A stretch of DNA of 64,000 nt from Chitinophagales bacterium (GCA_013299105.1 JAAFJY010000027.1:49795-113794); one strand, 5' to 3'; counted from the first letter of the stretch, positions 7,737 through 17,004 are shown. Program-made: numbers and translations. The notes: generated by a model not told the origin, from the sequence alone.

Positions 7737-8735
7737 ATGTTGATCAGTATTTTATTGCCCATTTACAACGAAGAGCGCTACCTAGCTGCCTGCCTGGACA
7801 GCATCCTCGCCCAAACCCACGAAGACTGGGAGTTATTGGTCGTGGACGATTTTTCAAACGACTCCACCCCAGAAATCCTGGCCGAATATGCCCGCCGCGA
7901 TGCCCGCATCAAACCCCAACGCAACCGCGAGAAAGGGGTGATTCCAGCCTTGCGCCTGGCTTATGAATTGAGCCAGGGCCAATTCATTACCCGCATGGAT
8001 GGAGACGACAAAATGGCCCCACAAAAACTGCAAAAGCACCACGATCTCTTGGTTGAGCACGGCCCTGGGCATTTGTGCTCAGGTTTGGTGGCTTATTTTT
8101 CGGACGAAACCCTGGGCGAGGGGTATCGGCGCTACGGCGACTGGATCAACGAAGTGAACCTGGCCAATCGGCATTGGGCCGATTTGTACCGCGATTGTCC
8201 TATTCCTGCGCCCTGTTGGCTGGCTTACCGCGAAGACCTGGACCGCGCCCAGGCCTTTGAACCCAATGTCAAACCTGAAGATTACGACCTCATTTTTCGC
8301 TTTCGCCGCATTGGCCTGAAAGTGCTGACCGTGCCCGAAGTATTGTTGTATTGGCGCGACCACCAAGACCGCACCACCCGCATCACGCCCGATTACGACA
8401 TCCAGCGCTACTTCAACATCAAGTTGCCCTGGTTTTTGGAACTGGACCGCCAGGCTGACCGGCCCCTGGTTTTGTGGGGAGCAGGGGGCAAGGGTAAAAC
8501 CCTGGCCAAATTGTTGATCGAAGACCAGGTGCCTTTTCACTGGGTGTGCGACAACCCCGCCAAAATTGGCCACAACATATATGGTGTGGTCATGGAAGAT
8601 TATCGCGGCATCAACAACTTGCTAAATCCGCAAATCATCCTGGCGGTAGCACAGCCAGAGGAACAAATCCACATTAAAGACATGTTGGCAGAATGGGATT
8701 CCATGCCAGGCAAAGACCACTTCTGGTTTTGCTGA
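7737..8735 (+). CDS. Family 2 glycosyltransferase with an extra C-terminal Rossmann-like domain
   Basis: The start at 7737 is chosen because the GT-A fold begins at once (MLISILLPIYNEERYLAACL), and because a -7 motif lies just upstream; the upstream extension to 7587 overlaps repeats. The protein has 332 residues. The catalytic GT2 part includes WELLVVDDFSNDST and TRMDGDDKM (the DxD metal-binding motif is DGDD). From about residue 240 there is a second domain, LVLWGAGGKGKTLAKLL followed by WVCDNPAKIG. It looks like a nucleotide-binding fold of the PglD/CoA-binding kind. It may add a sugar to a lipid or polysaccharide. Its stop overlaps the permease start (TGATG). Confidence 0.85.
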   Translation: MLISILLPIYNEERYLAACLDSILAQTHEDWELLVVDDFSNDSTPEILAEYARRDARIKPQRNREKGVIPALRLAYELSQGQFITRMDGDDKMAPQKLQKHHDLLVEHGPGHLCSGLVAYFSDETLGEGYRRYGDWINEVNLANRHWADLYRDCPIPAPCWLAYREDLDRAQAFEPNVKPEDYDLIFRFRRIGLKVLTVPEVLLYWRDHQDRTTRITPDYDIQRYFNIKLPWFLELDRQADRPLVLWGAGGKGKTLAKLLIEDQVPFHWVCDNPAKIGHNIYGVVMEDYRGINNLLNPQIILAVAQPEEQIHIKDMLAEWDSMPGKDHFWFC

Positions 8736-10015
8736 TGGGCAGTACAAAAGGCATCGGCTTTTGGCCCTCCCTCAGTTTGGTGATGGGCAATATGATCGGA
8801 TCAGGTATCTTTCTCTTACCTGCTACCTTGGCGATTTATGGCCAATGGAGTCTTTTGGGATGGGCCTTGTCTACCGCTGGAGCCCTGCTGTTGGCGCGTA
8901 CTTTTGCCCAATTGAGTCGGCAAAAAGCCCTGAATGGAGGCCCTTATGCATATGCTCGCTTGGCTTTCGGCGATTTTGTAGGATTTATAGCAGCCTGGGC
9001 TTATTGGCTGAGTATCTGGATTGGCAATGCGGCTATTGCGGTGGCTTTGACGGCTAGTTTCAGTGCTTTTTTTCCGATTTTGAACGAAAACAATGGGGTG
9101 GCGGCCCTTACCACTTTGGCTTTTATCTGGCTGACTACGGGTTTGAACGTGTTGGGTGTGCGCAGTGCGGCCATTTTTCAAAGCATCACCACGGTCTTGC
9201 GCCTGTTGCCCATTTTGTTGATTTGCACCTGGGGATTCACGGGGTTTCAATGGCACAATTTGAGTGCCGTGGAGCGGCCTGATTCGATCTTACAGGCGGC
9301 CTTGGGTACGGCTGCCCTTACCCTTTGGTCGTTTTTGGGTATCGAATCGGTCACCGTGCCCGCTGCCGAGGTTCGTAATCCTGAGCGAACGATCCCTCTG
9401 GCTACCTGGTGGGGCACCTTACTTTCTGCTTTGATTTTTGTGTTGGCGTGCACTGCTGTCATGGGTATGTTTCCGGCTTCGGTTTTGCAGTCGGATGCCA
9501 CGCCATTTGCGAGTGCAGCTTTTTTGCTTTGGGGTGAAGGGGGGAACTGGATCGCCGCGGCTACCTGTATTGCTTGCTTGGGTGCCTTGAATGGTTGGAT
9601 CTTGCTGCAAGGCCAAATTCCGGCAGCTGCTGCAAAGGATGGGCTTTTCCCGGCGATTTTTGCCCATAAAAACCAGCGTGGTGCACCTGTGCTGGCCTTG
9701 GTAATATCGAGCGTACTGATGTCTGGAATGGTTTTGTTTAATTTCAGCTCAGCCTTGCAAGCTCAATTTCAAAACCTGATTTTGCTAGCGACCTTGGCTA
9801 ATTTGACGCCTTATGCATTGTGCTCAGTAGCTGAATTGGCCATAAGTAAAACAAAAAGCACAAGTCTCTGGCTGCGCTCAATGGCTACTTTTGTTTTCAC
9901 CCTGGCGGCCATCATCGGTTGCGGATGGTTAGTGATTTGGAAAGGCAGTTTATTGCTTGTGGCAGGAGTGCCGATTTATTTTTTGCTGAAAAAATGGAAA
10001 GAGAAGAGTGATTAA
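8735..10015 (+). CDS. APC-superfamily amino acid permease
   Basis: The ATG at 8735 overlaps the glycosyltransferase stop, giving 426 residues with about 12 hydrophobic spans. Span 1 has the APC motif SLVMGNMIGSGIFLLPA, which binds the substrate backbone in LeuT-fold amino acid transporters. Span 6 has LTLWSFLGIESVTVPAAEVR, also typical. It resembles the AdiC/YjeH branch (basic or hydrophobic amino acid exchange or efflux). The exact substrate cannot be read. The overlap with a glycosyltransferase gene is unusual and may reflect coupling by compaction only. Confidence 0.87.
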   Translation: MGSTKGIGFWPSLSLVMGNMIGSGIFLLPATLAIYGQWSLLGWALSTAGALLLARTFAQLSRQKALNGGPYAYARLAFGDFVGFIAAWAYWLSIWIGNAAIAVALTASFSAFFPILNENNGVAALTTLAFIWLTTGLNVLGVRSAAIFQSITTVLRLLPILLICTWGFTGFQWHNLSAVERPDSILQAALGTAALTLWSFLGIESVTVPAAEVRNPERTIPLATWWGTLLSALIFVLACTAVMGMFPASVLQSDATPFASAAFLLWGEGGNWIAAATCIACLGALNGWILLQGQIPAAAAKDGLFPAIFAHKNQRGAPVLALVISSVLMSGMVLFNFSSALQAQFQNLILLATLANLTPYALCSVAELAISKTKSTSLWLRSMATFVFTLAAIIGCGWLVIWKGSLLLVAGVPIYFLLKKWKEKSD

Positions 10016-10055
10016 AGTAAGGTGAAGCCGCGAGAAGGAAAGGAATCACGATATA

Positions 10056-10080
10056 AATTCTGTAATTCTGGAAATTCTGC
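10056..10080 (+). repeat. Short AATTCTG stutter (family D fragment)
   Basis: Three imperfect AATTCTG units lie between the permease stop and the convergent MBOAT gene. They match the stutter in the elements at 1.9 and 13.7 kb. Confidence 0.5.
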
Positions 10081-10081
10081 T

Positions 10082-11833
10082 TCAAAATTGAAAATAAATA
10101 AAAGGCACCAATTCCGAACTAGCCGTTTGAATCACCAGCCAAATGACCAATGCAAGGACCAAGGACTGCACCGGAACCGGGCTTTTGGCAAACATTTTTT
10201 CCCAAAAACCATACCAGCGGTCGGGTAAAAAATGCAAAACGAAGCCCAAGATGATGAGTAAAATCACGTTTTGATAGCCCTCCCATAGTTGAAACCACAA
10301 CTCTGGGTGGAAATTGAGCGCGATTTGACTGAGCATGTTCATGGCCGTTTCCAAGGGCACCCCCTCCGCATTGACCGCACCAGCACGGAACAAAATCCAG
10401 CAAAAAGTAACGAAGTGGAAAACTACAAAGGCTCCCACAAAAGGCCCCAAGATCAAGCGACGGCTCACAAAGTCAATCACCACTGCCAACAAACATAAGA
10501 ACAAAAGGAAGTTGAAAATGCCCAGGTTAACCAAACTGAATTGCAAGAAGTGATCAGGGCTCATGTAGCCTTTTACGTACTGGTTGAACCACCATCCTTC
10601 CAGGCCCAATTGCACCAAAAAGCAAATCATAAAAGCCCGCCAGGCTGGATTGCTGATGAATTTGCCGCCACGGCTGAACAGGCGGTCCACGCTCAAGGCC
10701 AAGCCATGCAAACCACCCCAGGCGATGAAAACCCAGTTGGCCCCGTGCCAAAGCCCGCCCAGTAGCATGGTAATCATCAGGTTGAGATAAGTGCGGAATT
10801 TACCTTTGCGGTTGCCCCCCAAGGATACATACAGGTAGTCGCGCAACCAACTCGACAAAGAGATGTGCCACCGCCGCCAAAACTCCTGGATGCTGGTCGA
10901 CTTGTAAGGCGTAAGGAAGTTATCAGGTAGCCAGAATCCCAACAGCAGGGCCAAGCCAATGGCCATGTCGGAATAGCCCGAAAAATCGCAATAAATCTGG
11001 ATCGCATAGCCATAAGCCCCCAACAGGTTTTCCAAACCAGAGTACAGGCTAGGATTGTCAAAAATCCGGTCCACGTAGTTCACGCTGATGTAGTCGGAAA
11101 TGATCGCTTTTTTAATCAAACCACTCATGATCAGGAAAAAAGCGCGGCCCATTTGAGTTTGGGTCAGTTGGAGTGGCTTGCGGATTTGAGACAAAAAGTC
11201 GGCTGCTCGCACGATAGGGCCAGCGACCAATTGTGGAAAAAAGGTCACAAAAAAGCCAAAGTCCATGAGTTGGCGCATTAAACTGGGGAAATCGTGCACG
11301 TATTCCGTCAAAGGCACGATTTGCCTGCGGTACACGTCAATGCTGTAACTCATGGTTTGAAAAGCAAAAAAGGAAATCCCTGCGGGCAATAGGATTTTTT
11401 GGAAATCCCAGTCGGTGCTGGTCAGGTAATTGCTGGTGCCAATCAGAAAATTGGTGTACTTGAAATAGCCTAACATGCCCAGGTTGAAGAGTATGCTGAG
11501 CCAAAGGGCAAATTTTTGTAACCCCCGGCTGGGAGCCCGGTAGATAAAATGCCCCAGGATAAAGTCGATGATCGTGGAGACGACGAGCAAAATCAGGAAC
11601 CAGCCACTGCATTTATAATAAAAAAACAGGGAAAAAGCAGTAGCGAAAAAAATCCGTAAATCCGGTAAGCGCTTAAGCAGGATGTAAATGCTAAAAAACA
11701 AGACAAACAAGACCAAAAATTCCCTGCTGCTGAACAACAAAGGCCGCAATGGATCGAATGTCCATAACTTGGACAGCGCGTTCCAGTCGATGCTGCTGGG
11801 GATGAAAAGGAGTGTTTGTTCGTTCAGGATCAT
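10082..11833 (-). CDS. MBOAT-family O-acyltransferase (AlgI/DltB-like)
   Basis: This 583-residue polytopic membrane protein has the MBOAT core: YFKYTNFLIG, LPAGISFFAFQTMSYSIDVY, FFPQLVAGPIVRA, YCDFSGYSDMAIG, EFWRRWHISLSSWLRDYLY and LLGGLWHGANWVFIAWGGLH. The last holds the catalytic histidine. AlgI-type enzymes pass acetyl groups across the inner membrane to an extracytoplasmic acceptor. It is 36 bp downstream of an SGNH-hydrolase gene on the same strand. In alginate and peptidoglycan acetylation, an SGNH partner completes transfer to the sugar. The acceptor polymer here is unknown, but exopolysaccharide is most likely. Confidence 0.92.
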   Translation of the reverse strand: MILNEQTLLFIPSSIDWNALSKLWTFDPLRPLLFSSREFLVLFVLFFSIYILLKRLPDLRIFFATAFSLFFYYKCSGWFLILLVVSTIIDFILGHFIYRAPSRGLQKFALWLSILFNLGMLGYFKYTNFLIGTSNYLTSTDWDFQKILLPAGISFFAFQTMSYSIDVYRRQIVPLTEYVHDFPSLMRQLMDFGFFVTFFPQLVAGPIVRAADFLSQIRKPLQLTQTQMGRAFFLIMSGLIKKAIISDYISVNYVDRIFDNPSLYSGLENLLGAYGYAIQIYCDFSGYSDMAIGLALLLGFWLPDNFLTPYKSTSIQEFWRRWHISLSSWLRDYLYVSLGGNRKGKFRTYLNLMITMLLGGLWHGANWVFIAWGGLHGLALSVDRLFSRGGKFISNPAWRAFMICFLVQLGLEGWWFNQYVKGYMSPDHFLQFSLVNLGIFNFLLFLCLLAVVIDFVSRRLILGPFVGAFVVFHFVTFCWILFRAGAVNAEGVPLETAMNMLSQIALNFHPELWFQLWEGYQNVILLIILGFVLHFLPDRWYGFWEKMFAKSPVPVQSLVLALVIWLVIQTASSELVPFIYFQF

Positions 11834-11869
11834 TATCGCTTGGCGGTGGAGCTTCGGGTTGTATGCTGG

Positions 11870-13483
11870 TTATCGACGATAGTTTTTCAGTAGCGCATCA
11901 TACAGCAATTGGGCTTGCACCTGGTAGCCTTTTTCGCTGAAGTGAATGGCATCACTTTGTGCCAGCCCGGCTGCTCGCCATTGCCGCATGGAGCCCATGC
12001 CGCCCATAATCTGAAATAAATCCCAGGTAGCCGCGCCATGCTGCTGCGCTTGACGACGCAAGATATTGCGAACCAGCAAACCATTCTCGTTCTCGACAGA
12101 CTTATTTTTCAAAACATCGGGATTGATGGTCAATAAAATGGACGCTTGGGGCACTTGGTGCCTGAGTTTGGCCAGTAACTGACTTACTTGCAGTTCCATT
12201 GCCTCAATCGATTTGGCTGATTGCACCGATTCGTTGGTCCCCAAAGTGATCACAATCAGGTCAGGCCACAACATGGCCGCCTGGGGCACAAAGTGCTCGG
12301 CTTGGTTGAAGTGGTAATAAGTGACCCCACTGGCCCCGGCTGCGCAATAAAGCACACCTGGCTGTTCATTGTTTTCCAAAATGACACCATATAAGGTACT
12401 GCGTTGCTGCTCGGCGTTGCTGCGCTGGGTACTCAGGCGCAGGGCTTGGGTGATGGTATCGAGGTATACCACACTGTGGGTAGGTTGGCCCGCGTCGGGA
12501 GCGCCAGAAATGCGGATCCCATTGCGATAATTGCTTGGCAAGGGGGTGTCTACTACTGCACTAGCCCGCGAGGGAGCCGGATGGGTGTTGCTGCGCTTGC
12601 TTGAAATAGGAATTTGCAACATGTCGCCAGGATGGATCAAGAAACTAGACAAACCATTGGCTTGCTTCAAGGCGCTGATGCTGCAACTGTACTTGCGAGA
12701 AATGCTGTAAAGTGATTCCCCAGAACGCACTTTGTGCTTGGTTTTTACAGGCTCCGATGTAGGTACAGGTGACCGTTCCACCACCGGAACGGTTTTCGGC
12801 GGCGGGGGAGGGGCATTGTAGCTTCTACCGGGCACTTCCAATAGCCAATCGAAAGCATTTTCGCCTTTTTCATGAAAAAGTGTCACACTGTTGAATCGCG
12901 TGTCCACTCCATAACGGTTGAGGGTTTTGAGCTCCAACTCGAAATTGGGATCGTAAGTTCTCAAGCCCATGCCACAGATGCCCAAGGGGATCTCTGTTTG
13001 TTGAAAAGTGCTTTTGCGGCCCTCATAACTGCCATTAGCCGTAGTTTTTAGGTCTTGCGGATTATAAGACCCCGCCTGCCGATAGGGAAAAACCAGGCCC
13101 CGGCCCGATTCTCCAAAACGTTTTTGCAGTAAAAATCGCAACCAACCCGTGAAAAAATCAGCCTGGATGTGGGAATCGCCGATGTGCAGGATGCGCACTT
13201 GGGTTGATTTGCGGTTTTCCAAGTCGCGTAGGCGTTGGTAAAAAGGTTGCAACAACTCAGCTTGCACGATGAGGTTCTCTTCCATGCGAATGAAGGGATA
13301 ATCGCTTTGTTCCAAGGGCCGCAAAGCTGGCAAAGTATCCGTTGGCTTGGGCACAAAACCCGACATGGCCCCTTTGGCAGTAGCAGCCTGGTCTTTTTTG
13401 TGTTCCTGAACTGGACTACAAGCGGGTGTGGCACCAGATAAAAAAACGCCCAAAAGCAAGTTGAGGAGGGACGGATTGAGCAT
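11870..13483 (-). CDS. SGNH-hydrolase-type protein with a LysM domain, likely lipoprotein
   Basis: The 537-residue protein has an N-terminal hydrophobic signal ending near SGATPACSP, which could be a lipobox. The SGNH blocks are split: ILHIGDSHIQADFF (block I, nucleophile Ser) near residue 100, LIVITLGTNES (block III) near 400, and DAIHFSEKGY (block V, Asp-x-x-His) near the end. Between blocks I and III sits a LysM carbohydrate-binding domain (HKVRSGESLYSISRKYSCS, then LIHPGDMLQIP). It also has a Pro-rich spacer. LysM binds GlcNAc-containing glycans, so the enzyme is probably held on peptidoglycan or polysaccharide. Placed directly before the MBOAT gene, it is the probable extracytoplasmic O-acetyltransferase partner. 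Confidence 0.87.
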   Translation of the reverse strand: MLNPSLLNLLLGVFLSGATPACSPVQEHKKDQAATAKGAMSGFVPKPTDTLPALRPLEQSDYPFIRMEENLIVQAELLQPFYQRLRDLENRKSTQVRILHIGDSHIQADFFTGWLRFLLQKRFGESGRGLVFPYRQAGSYNPQDLKTTANGSYEGRKSTFQQTEIPLGICGMGLRTYDPNFELELKTLNRYGVDTRFNSVTLFHEKGENAFDWLLEVPGRSYNAPPPPPKTVPVVERSPVPTSEPVKTKHKVRSGESLYSISRKYSCSISALKQANGLSSFLIHPGDMLQIPISSKRSNTHPAPSRASAVVDTPLPSNYRNGIRISGAPDAGQPTHSVVYLDTITQALRLSTQRSNAEQQRSTLYGVILENNEQPGVLYCAAGASGVTYYHFNQAEHFVPQAAMLWPDLIVITLGTNESVQSAKSIEAMELQVSQLLAKLRHQVPQASILLTINPDVLKNKSVENENGLLVRNILRRQAQQHGAATWDLFQIMGGMGSMRQWRAAGLAQSDAIHFSEKGYQVQAQLLYDALLKNYRR

Positions 13484-13628
13484 GAAGTGAAGGTTGATCA
13501 GCTAAGAAAATTAATGTTGAGAGGGTTAGAACGAGGGGTTTAGAACAGGGGGTTATACGAAAATTGGTGGTGAGTAACCTATGAAAACTTCGGAGAAAAG
13601 CGGTCTCAATAATCAAGCGAGGTGTTTT

Positions 13629-13769
13629 TTATCTGAACCACATTTTTTTGTCTAAACCAGAATTTGCAGAATTACAGAATTGCAGAATTACTTGCATGAC
13701 GTTGACCGAGACAGCATTTGAAAAAATTTCAGAATAGGCCCGCTTTCACGCCAAGGCGCGACACGGCCC
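13629..13769 (-). repeat. Dispersed repeat family D, copy 2 (reverse orientation)
   Basis: On the minus strand this reads CCGTGTCGCGCCTTGGCGTG, AAAGCGGGCC, GGTCAACGTCATGCAAG, then AATTCTGCAATTCTGTAATT units and GGTTTAGAC. The block order is that of the element at 1896-2037. It sits between the two SGNH genes; nothing else is seen in 13484-13873. Confidence 0.75.
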
Positions 13770-13873
13770 CACGGTCATAAATGCTGCATGTTCACCATAA
13801 AAATCACAGCTACAGAAATTCCTCCGAAGTTTTCAGTACATTAAGAAACCGTTTTAAAACTTCCTTGTCAAGT

Positions 13874-15304
13874 TCACTCGCCCAAAAGCCACTTCACCAG
13901 GTATCCGCTGGCCACTCTGCCTCCTGCGAAATTGAAGTGGGTATAATCGGTATTGGCCAAGCGAGGTTTGCTTTGTTCCACCCATTTTACCATGCTATCC
14001 TGGCCGCCCATGGCCTCGTACATGCTGAAAAACGAGGCTCCGTGTTCGGCTGCAGCTCGGCGCAGGGCGTTGTTGATGCGGGGTACGCTGGGGTCGGTAT
14101 GCATGGCTCCGTCGATTTTCATGGATTTATCCGACGGCCCTACGATCAGAATGGGCACCCCAGGTAAAGCCTGTTGATAGTGCGCCAAAACGGCATTCAT
14201 TTCGCGGGTGTAAAAGCTGTAGTTTTTGAGATCGGCATTGAGCACATTGAGTCCGAATTGCAGGATGATCAAGTCATACTGCATTTTTACCTGAAACTGG
14301 CGCAGGGTAGATGGCTCGATGTAATTGAGGTTGCGGCCCGCATTGCCACGCAGCGAAAAGTTGTCGACATAGACACCCTTGTCTCCTTCCAGGCTTACGC
14401 CATACAGCACTTGATCGGCGGGGATTCTAAAGTCTAGGCGTATAAAGGTACTATTTCCTTGTTCATGGAGTAGTAAATCGCCGATATTTTCTGAGGCTGG
14501 GATGCTAAACTCACTGCGTTGTTCATTGCAGGTGCTGTTGACTTTGCCTCCTTTTTTGCTAGGGCCATAAAACAAACGGGCCTTGGAAAATGCTGCTGTA
14601 CCCGAAAAAGACTTGCTAGCACCCATCGTGACCCAATAGCGCAGGGGGCCCTTGGGTAAGGTATCGGGAATGGTGGTATTTAAACTATCTGCTTTGCTGG
14701 TATCGGGTGCAGGGTAAAAGGGCCTGAAATATTCACCCGCGATGCCGAAAAGCCCAGTGCCTCGTTTTTTATCAACCACCGTGTAGCGCCGCCAGGTTTT
14801 AGAGAAATCCAGTCTAACCGTTTGACGAAAATGAGGAATTGGATTGGTCAAACCTACGAAACCAACCCCTTGCCCGCCAAAGCGCGATTGCAGTTCCTCC
14901 CGGAAAGTTTGGCACAACAAATCCCCTTCGATGGAGGAATCACCATAATAGGCAATGCGAATTTGCCCTTCTTTCTTTTTGAGTTTTTCTAAAAAATCAC
15001 CCAGAAATGCATAACCAGAGTACTGTTCCTGCGCATCGTAAAGGGGCAAACCAGGAAAGGCCCGAGCCGCTTGAATAGAATCGGCACCAGCACTGGCCGC
15101 CAAAGAAGTATCAATTTTGATCAAACTGGAATCTACCATCGCCAAGCTATCGGGCTTGGCAAAATACATGGCCCACAAGTCGTAAGTACGCAAGCTTTCT
15201 TGCCATACAGCGGGCAATTGACGGTGAAGGTAGGGGTAGCCCAATAGGAAGCCAAGGGCAAAAAAGACGATCAGGTAAGCGCGAAAAAATTGTTGACGTT
15301 CCAT
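13874..15304 (-). CDS. Membrane-anchored SGNH/GDSL-hydrolase-type protein
   Basis: The protein has 476 residues with one N-terminal membrane anchor (AYLIVFFALGFLLGYPY). Block I reads IRIAYYGDSSIEGDLL. Block III is weak (LIILQFGLNVLN), and block V is ANTDYTHFNFAGG. A beta-rich insert of about 200 residues separates blocks I and III. It belongs with the LysM-SGNH protein and the MBOAT gene downstream, and the trio resembles AlgI/AlgJ/AlgX-type acetylation loci. Why two SGNH proteins are needed is not clear; one may bind and one may transfer. A family D repeat separates it from the next gene, so the operon may be interrupted. Confidence 0.82.
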   Translation of the reverse strand: MERQQFFRAYLIVFFALGFLLGYPYLHRQLPAVWQESLRTYDLWAMYFAKPDSLAMVDSSLIKIDTSLAASAGADSIQAARAFPGLPLYDAQEQYSGYAFLGDFLEKLKKKEGQIRIAYYGDSSIEGDLLCQTFREELQSRFGGQGVGFVGLTNPIPHFRQTVRLDFSKTWRRYTVVDKKRGTGLFGIAGEYFRPFYPAPDTSKADSLNTTIPDTLPKGPLRYWVTMGASKSFSGTAAFSKARLFYGPSKKGGKVNSTCNEQRSEFSIPASENIGDLLLHEQGNSTFIRLDFRIPADQVLYGVSLEGDKGVYVDNFSLRGNAGRNLNYIEPSTLRQFQVKMQYDLIILQFGLNVLNADLKNYSFYTREMNAVLAHYQQALPGVPILIVGPSDKSMKIDGAMHTDPSVPRINNALRRAAAEHGASFFSMYEAMGGQDSMVKWVEQSKPRLANTDYTHFNFAGGRVASGYLVKWLLGE

Positions 15305-15328
15305 TGATAGGGATACAGGTCTGAATCA

Positions 15329-15336
15329 CAAAGATA
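15329..15336 (-). promoter_or_regulatory. -7 motif TATCTTTG upstream of the SGNH gene
   Basis: The minus strand reads TATCTTTG, ending 24 bp before the ATG at 15304. No clear -33 element is present. Confidence 0.45.
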
Positions 15337-15456
15337 CAGTTACGCTGATAATAAGTGCTGTTTTTACCAAAATTGAAAAAAATCAAGTCAAGCCGATCAA
15401 AATAGACTTGCTTGCTTTGGTCTTCACAATATGACAGTCATTTAACTCGTTCTGCG

Positions 15457-15487
15457 TTTGCATTCCATGAATAATTGATTATCTTTG
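15457..15487 (+). promoter_or_regulatory. Complete Bacteroidota promoter, TTTG-N19-TATCTTTG
   Basis: TTTG at 15457-15460 and TATCTTTG at 15480-15487 are separated by 19 bp, the consensus spacing. Transcription would run rightward through the family I repeat (15521-15625) toward the porP-like gene. It may also make an untranslated RNA. Confidence 0.55.
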
Positions 15488-15520
15488 TAACTGTCCAGTC
15501 GGTTCACATTTTGGCCCCAA

Positions 15521-15625
15521 AAGGCTGGTTTTCCGTGACCCTTCGCTTCTTTTTTCAGCCGATGCACAGGCATCGCCTTCGAAAAGTAGGCTCGGCTGAC
15601 GAAAAATCGTCATCTTTTTTGACTC
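15521..15625 (-). repeat. Dispersed repeat family I, copy 2 (reverse orientation)
   Basis: Reverse-complement blocks AAAAAAGATGACG, TTTTTCGTCAGCCGAGCCT, TGCATCGGCTG and GAAGGGTCACGGAAAA match the element at 1622-1728 in the same order. Confidence 0.6.
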
Positions 15626-15731
15626 AAAACCACTCAACTGTACAATTACACTACCTTTCACCTGTTTATTGTCCCTGAAATTTTTTTTTTCGGCCAGCTG
15701 ATACGCTTAGTATGTCCACTTGTCCTTATAC

Positions 15732-15763
15732 TTGCGTGGTCAATTTGGGAAAAAATAAATTTG
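15732..15763 (+). promoter_or_regulatory. Promoter candidate for the PorP/SprF gene
   Basis: TTG at 15732-15734 and TAAATTTG at 15756-15763 have 21-bp spacing. They lie about 60 bp before the ATG at 15825. Confidence 0.5.
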
Positions 15764-15824
15764 TAAACCTGGTAAGCACAAGCTGTACACCTGCACAAAA
15801 CCGGTTGTAAACCATTCGATCGAT

Positions 15825-16889
15825 ATGAAAAATCACAAGTCGATACTCACTTTTGCCCTCTTGCTTGGATTCTTTACGACCCTTCAGGCGCAAGACATCC
15901 ATTTCTCTCAGTTCTACCTCTCTCCGCTGAACCTCAATCCAGCGATGACCGGGGTGATGAACTGTAATGTACGCCTGGTAGCCAACTACCGCAACCAGTG
16001 GGGCAGCGTATTGCGTAGCAATTCCTTCCGCACTTATTCGGTATCCTATGACCAACGCATCCCCGTTGGGCGTTACGATTTCTTCGGTATCGGTGGAACT
16101 TTCTGGGGCGACCGTGCGGGTACAGCCAATTTCCAAACCTTGACGGGCAAGCTCTCCGGTTCTTATTCCAAGCAAGTAAGTGGTGGGCGCAAAAAAGCCA
16201 GTTTCTTGGTGGTGGGTGCTGAAGCAGGGGTGGCTCAACGCAGCATCGACTTCTTGAACTTGCGCTGGGGTACCCAACACGATGGAGAAGGTGGCTTTGA
16301 CCCCACCTTGCCTTCACAAGAAGCTGGATTCAACCGCGACCAATTCATTTTTGCTAATTTGGCGGCAGGCGTCTTATTTTTCCATCGCAAAGGTGACAAC
16401 CAAAATGTATACGTGGGTGGCGCATTCCACCACTTGAATCAGCCCTTTGTGTCTTTCCGCGACGATAATCGCTCCGATGACGCCAAGCTGTTCAGCCGCA
16501 TCACTGGCCACGCGGGGGGGGAGTTTCCGCTTGGGGGCGGCAAAATGAGCATCCTACCAGGGGTAATCGTAATGTCGCAAGGCCCTTCTTTCCAAGTCAA
16601 TGGTGGTACCAGCTTGCGTTTTATGATCGACCAAACCAAGGACAGCCAGCAAGCTTTCCAGTTGGGCCTCTGGGCGCGCATTGCCAACAAACTGGATGCT
16701 GGCTACCTCAACGATGCTTTGATTGCCTCTACCCGTTTCGATTTCAATGACCTAAGCCTGGGCTTTAGCTACGACATCAACATGTCGAGCCTATCAACTG
16801 CTTCACGCGGACAGGGTGCGTTTGAGTTCAGCTTGGTCTATAAAATATGTGGCTTGGAGCGCCGCGGAGTTTATTGCCCCAACTTCTAA
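15825..16889 (+). CDS. PorP/SprF-family type IX secretion membrane protein
   Basis: The protein has 354 residues with a Sec signal (ILTFALLLGFFTTLQAQD). The start of the mature protein, IHFSQFYLSPLNLNPAMTG, is the hallmark of the PorP/SprF family, followed by alternating beta strands typical of an outer-membrane barrel. SprF-type proteins help T9SS deliver or anchor specific large substrates. Many Saprospiria have multiple copies, usually beside a giant adhesin. No such neighbour is here, so this is an orphan copy. The barrel ends in CGLERRGVYCPNF. Confidence 0.93.
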   Translation: MKNHKSILTFALLLGFFTTLQAQDIHFSQFYLSPLNLNPAMTGVMNCNVRLVANYRNQWGSVLRSNSFRTYSVSYDQRIPVGRYDFFGIGGTFWGDRAGTANFQTLTGKLSGSYSKQVSGGRKKASFLVVGAEAGVAQRSIDFLNLRWGTQHDGEGGFDPTLPSQEAGFNRDQFIFANLAAGVLFFHRKGDNQNVYVGGAFHHLNQPFVSFRDDNRSDDAKLFSRITGHAGGEFPLGGGKMSILPGVIVMSQGPSFQVNGGTSLRFMIDQTKDSQQAFQLGLWARIANKLDAGYLNDALIASTRFDFNDLSLGFSYDINMSSLSTASRGQGAFEFSLVYKICGLERRGVYCPNF

Positions 16890-16902
16890 ACACAATCTAT
16901 CA

Positions 16903-16937
16903 CCCCGCAAAACCACCCTATCTTTTGGTTTTGCGGG
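16903..16937 (+). terminator. Strong hairpin after the PorP/SprF gene
   Basis: CCCCGCAAAACC and GGTTTTGCGGGG form a perfect 12-bp stem with an 11-base loop, 13 bp past the stop. There is no T-run on the plus strand, so the terminator call rests on stem strength and position. Confidence 0.6.
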
Positions 16938-17004
16938 GTCGATTCGCCCTCTCTTTTCCATTCCCGGATATTTACTTACCTTTGCGGCCCGATTTGGACC
17001 AAAG

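Noticed and set aside
8079..8573. Long minus-strand frame of 164 codons opposite the GT2 gene
   Set aside because: A shadow of the glycosyltransferase, whose motifs are clear; many similar long antisense frames in this GC range occur over rraA, the MoxR gene and rpoN.
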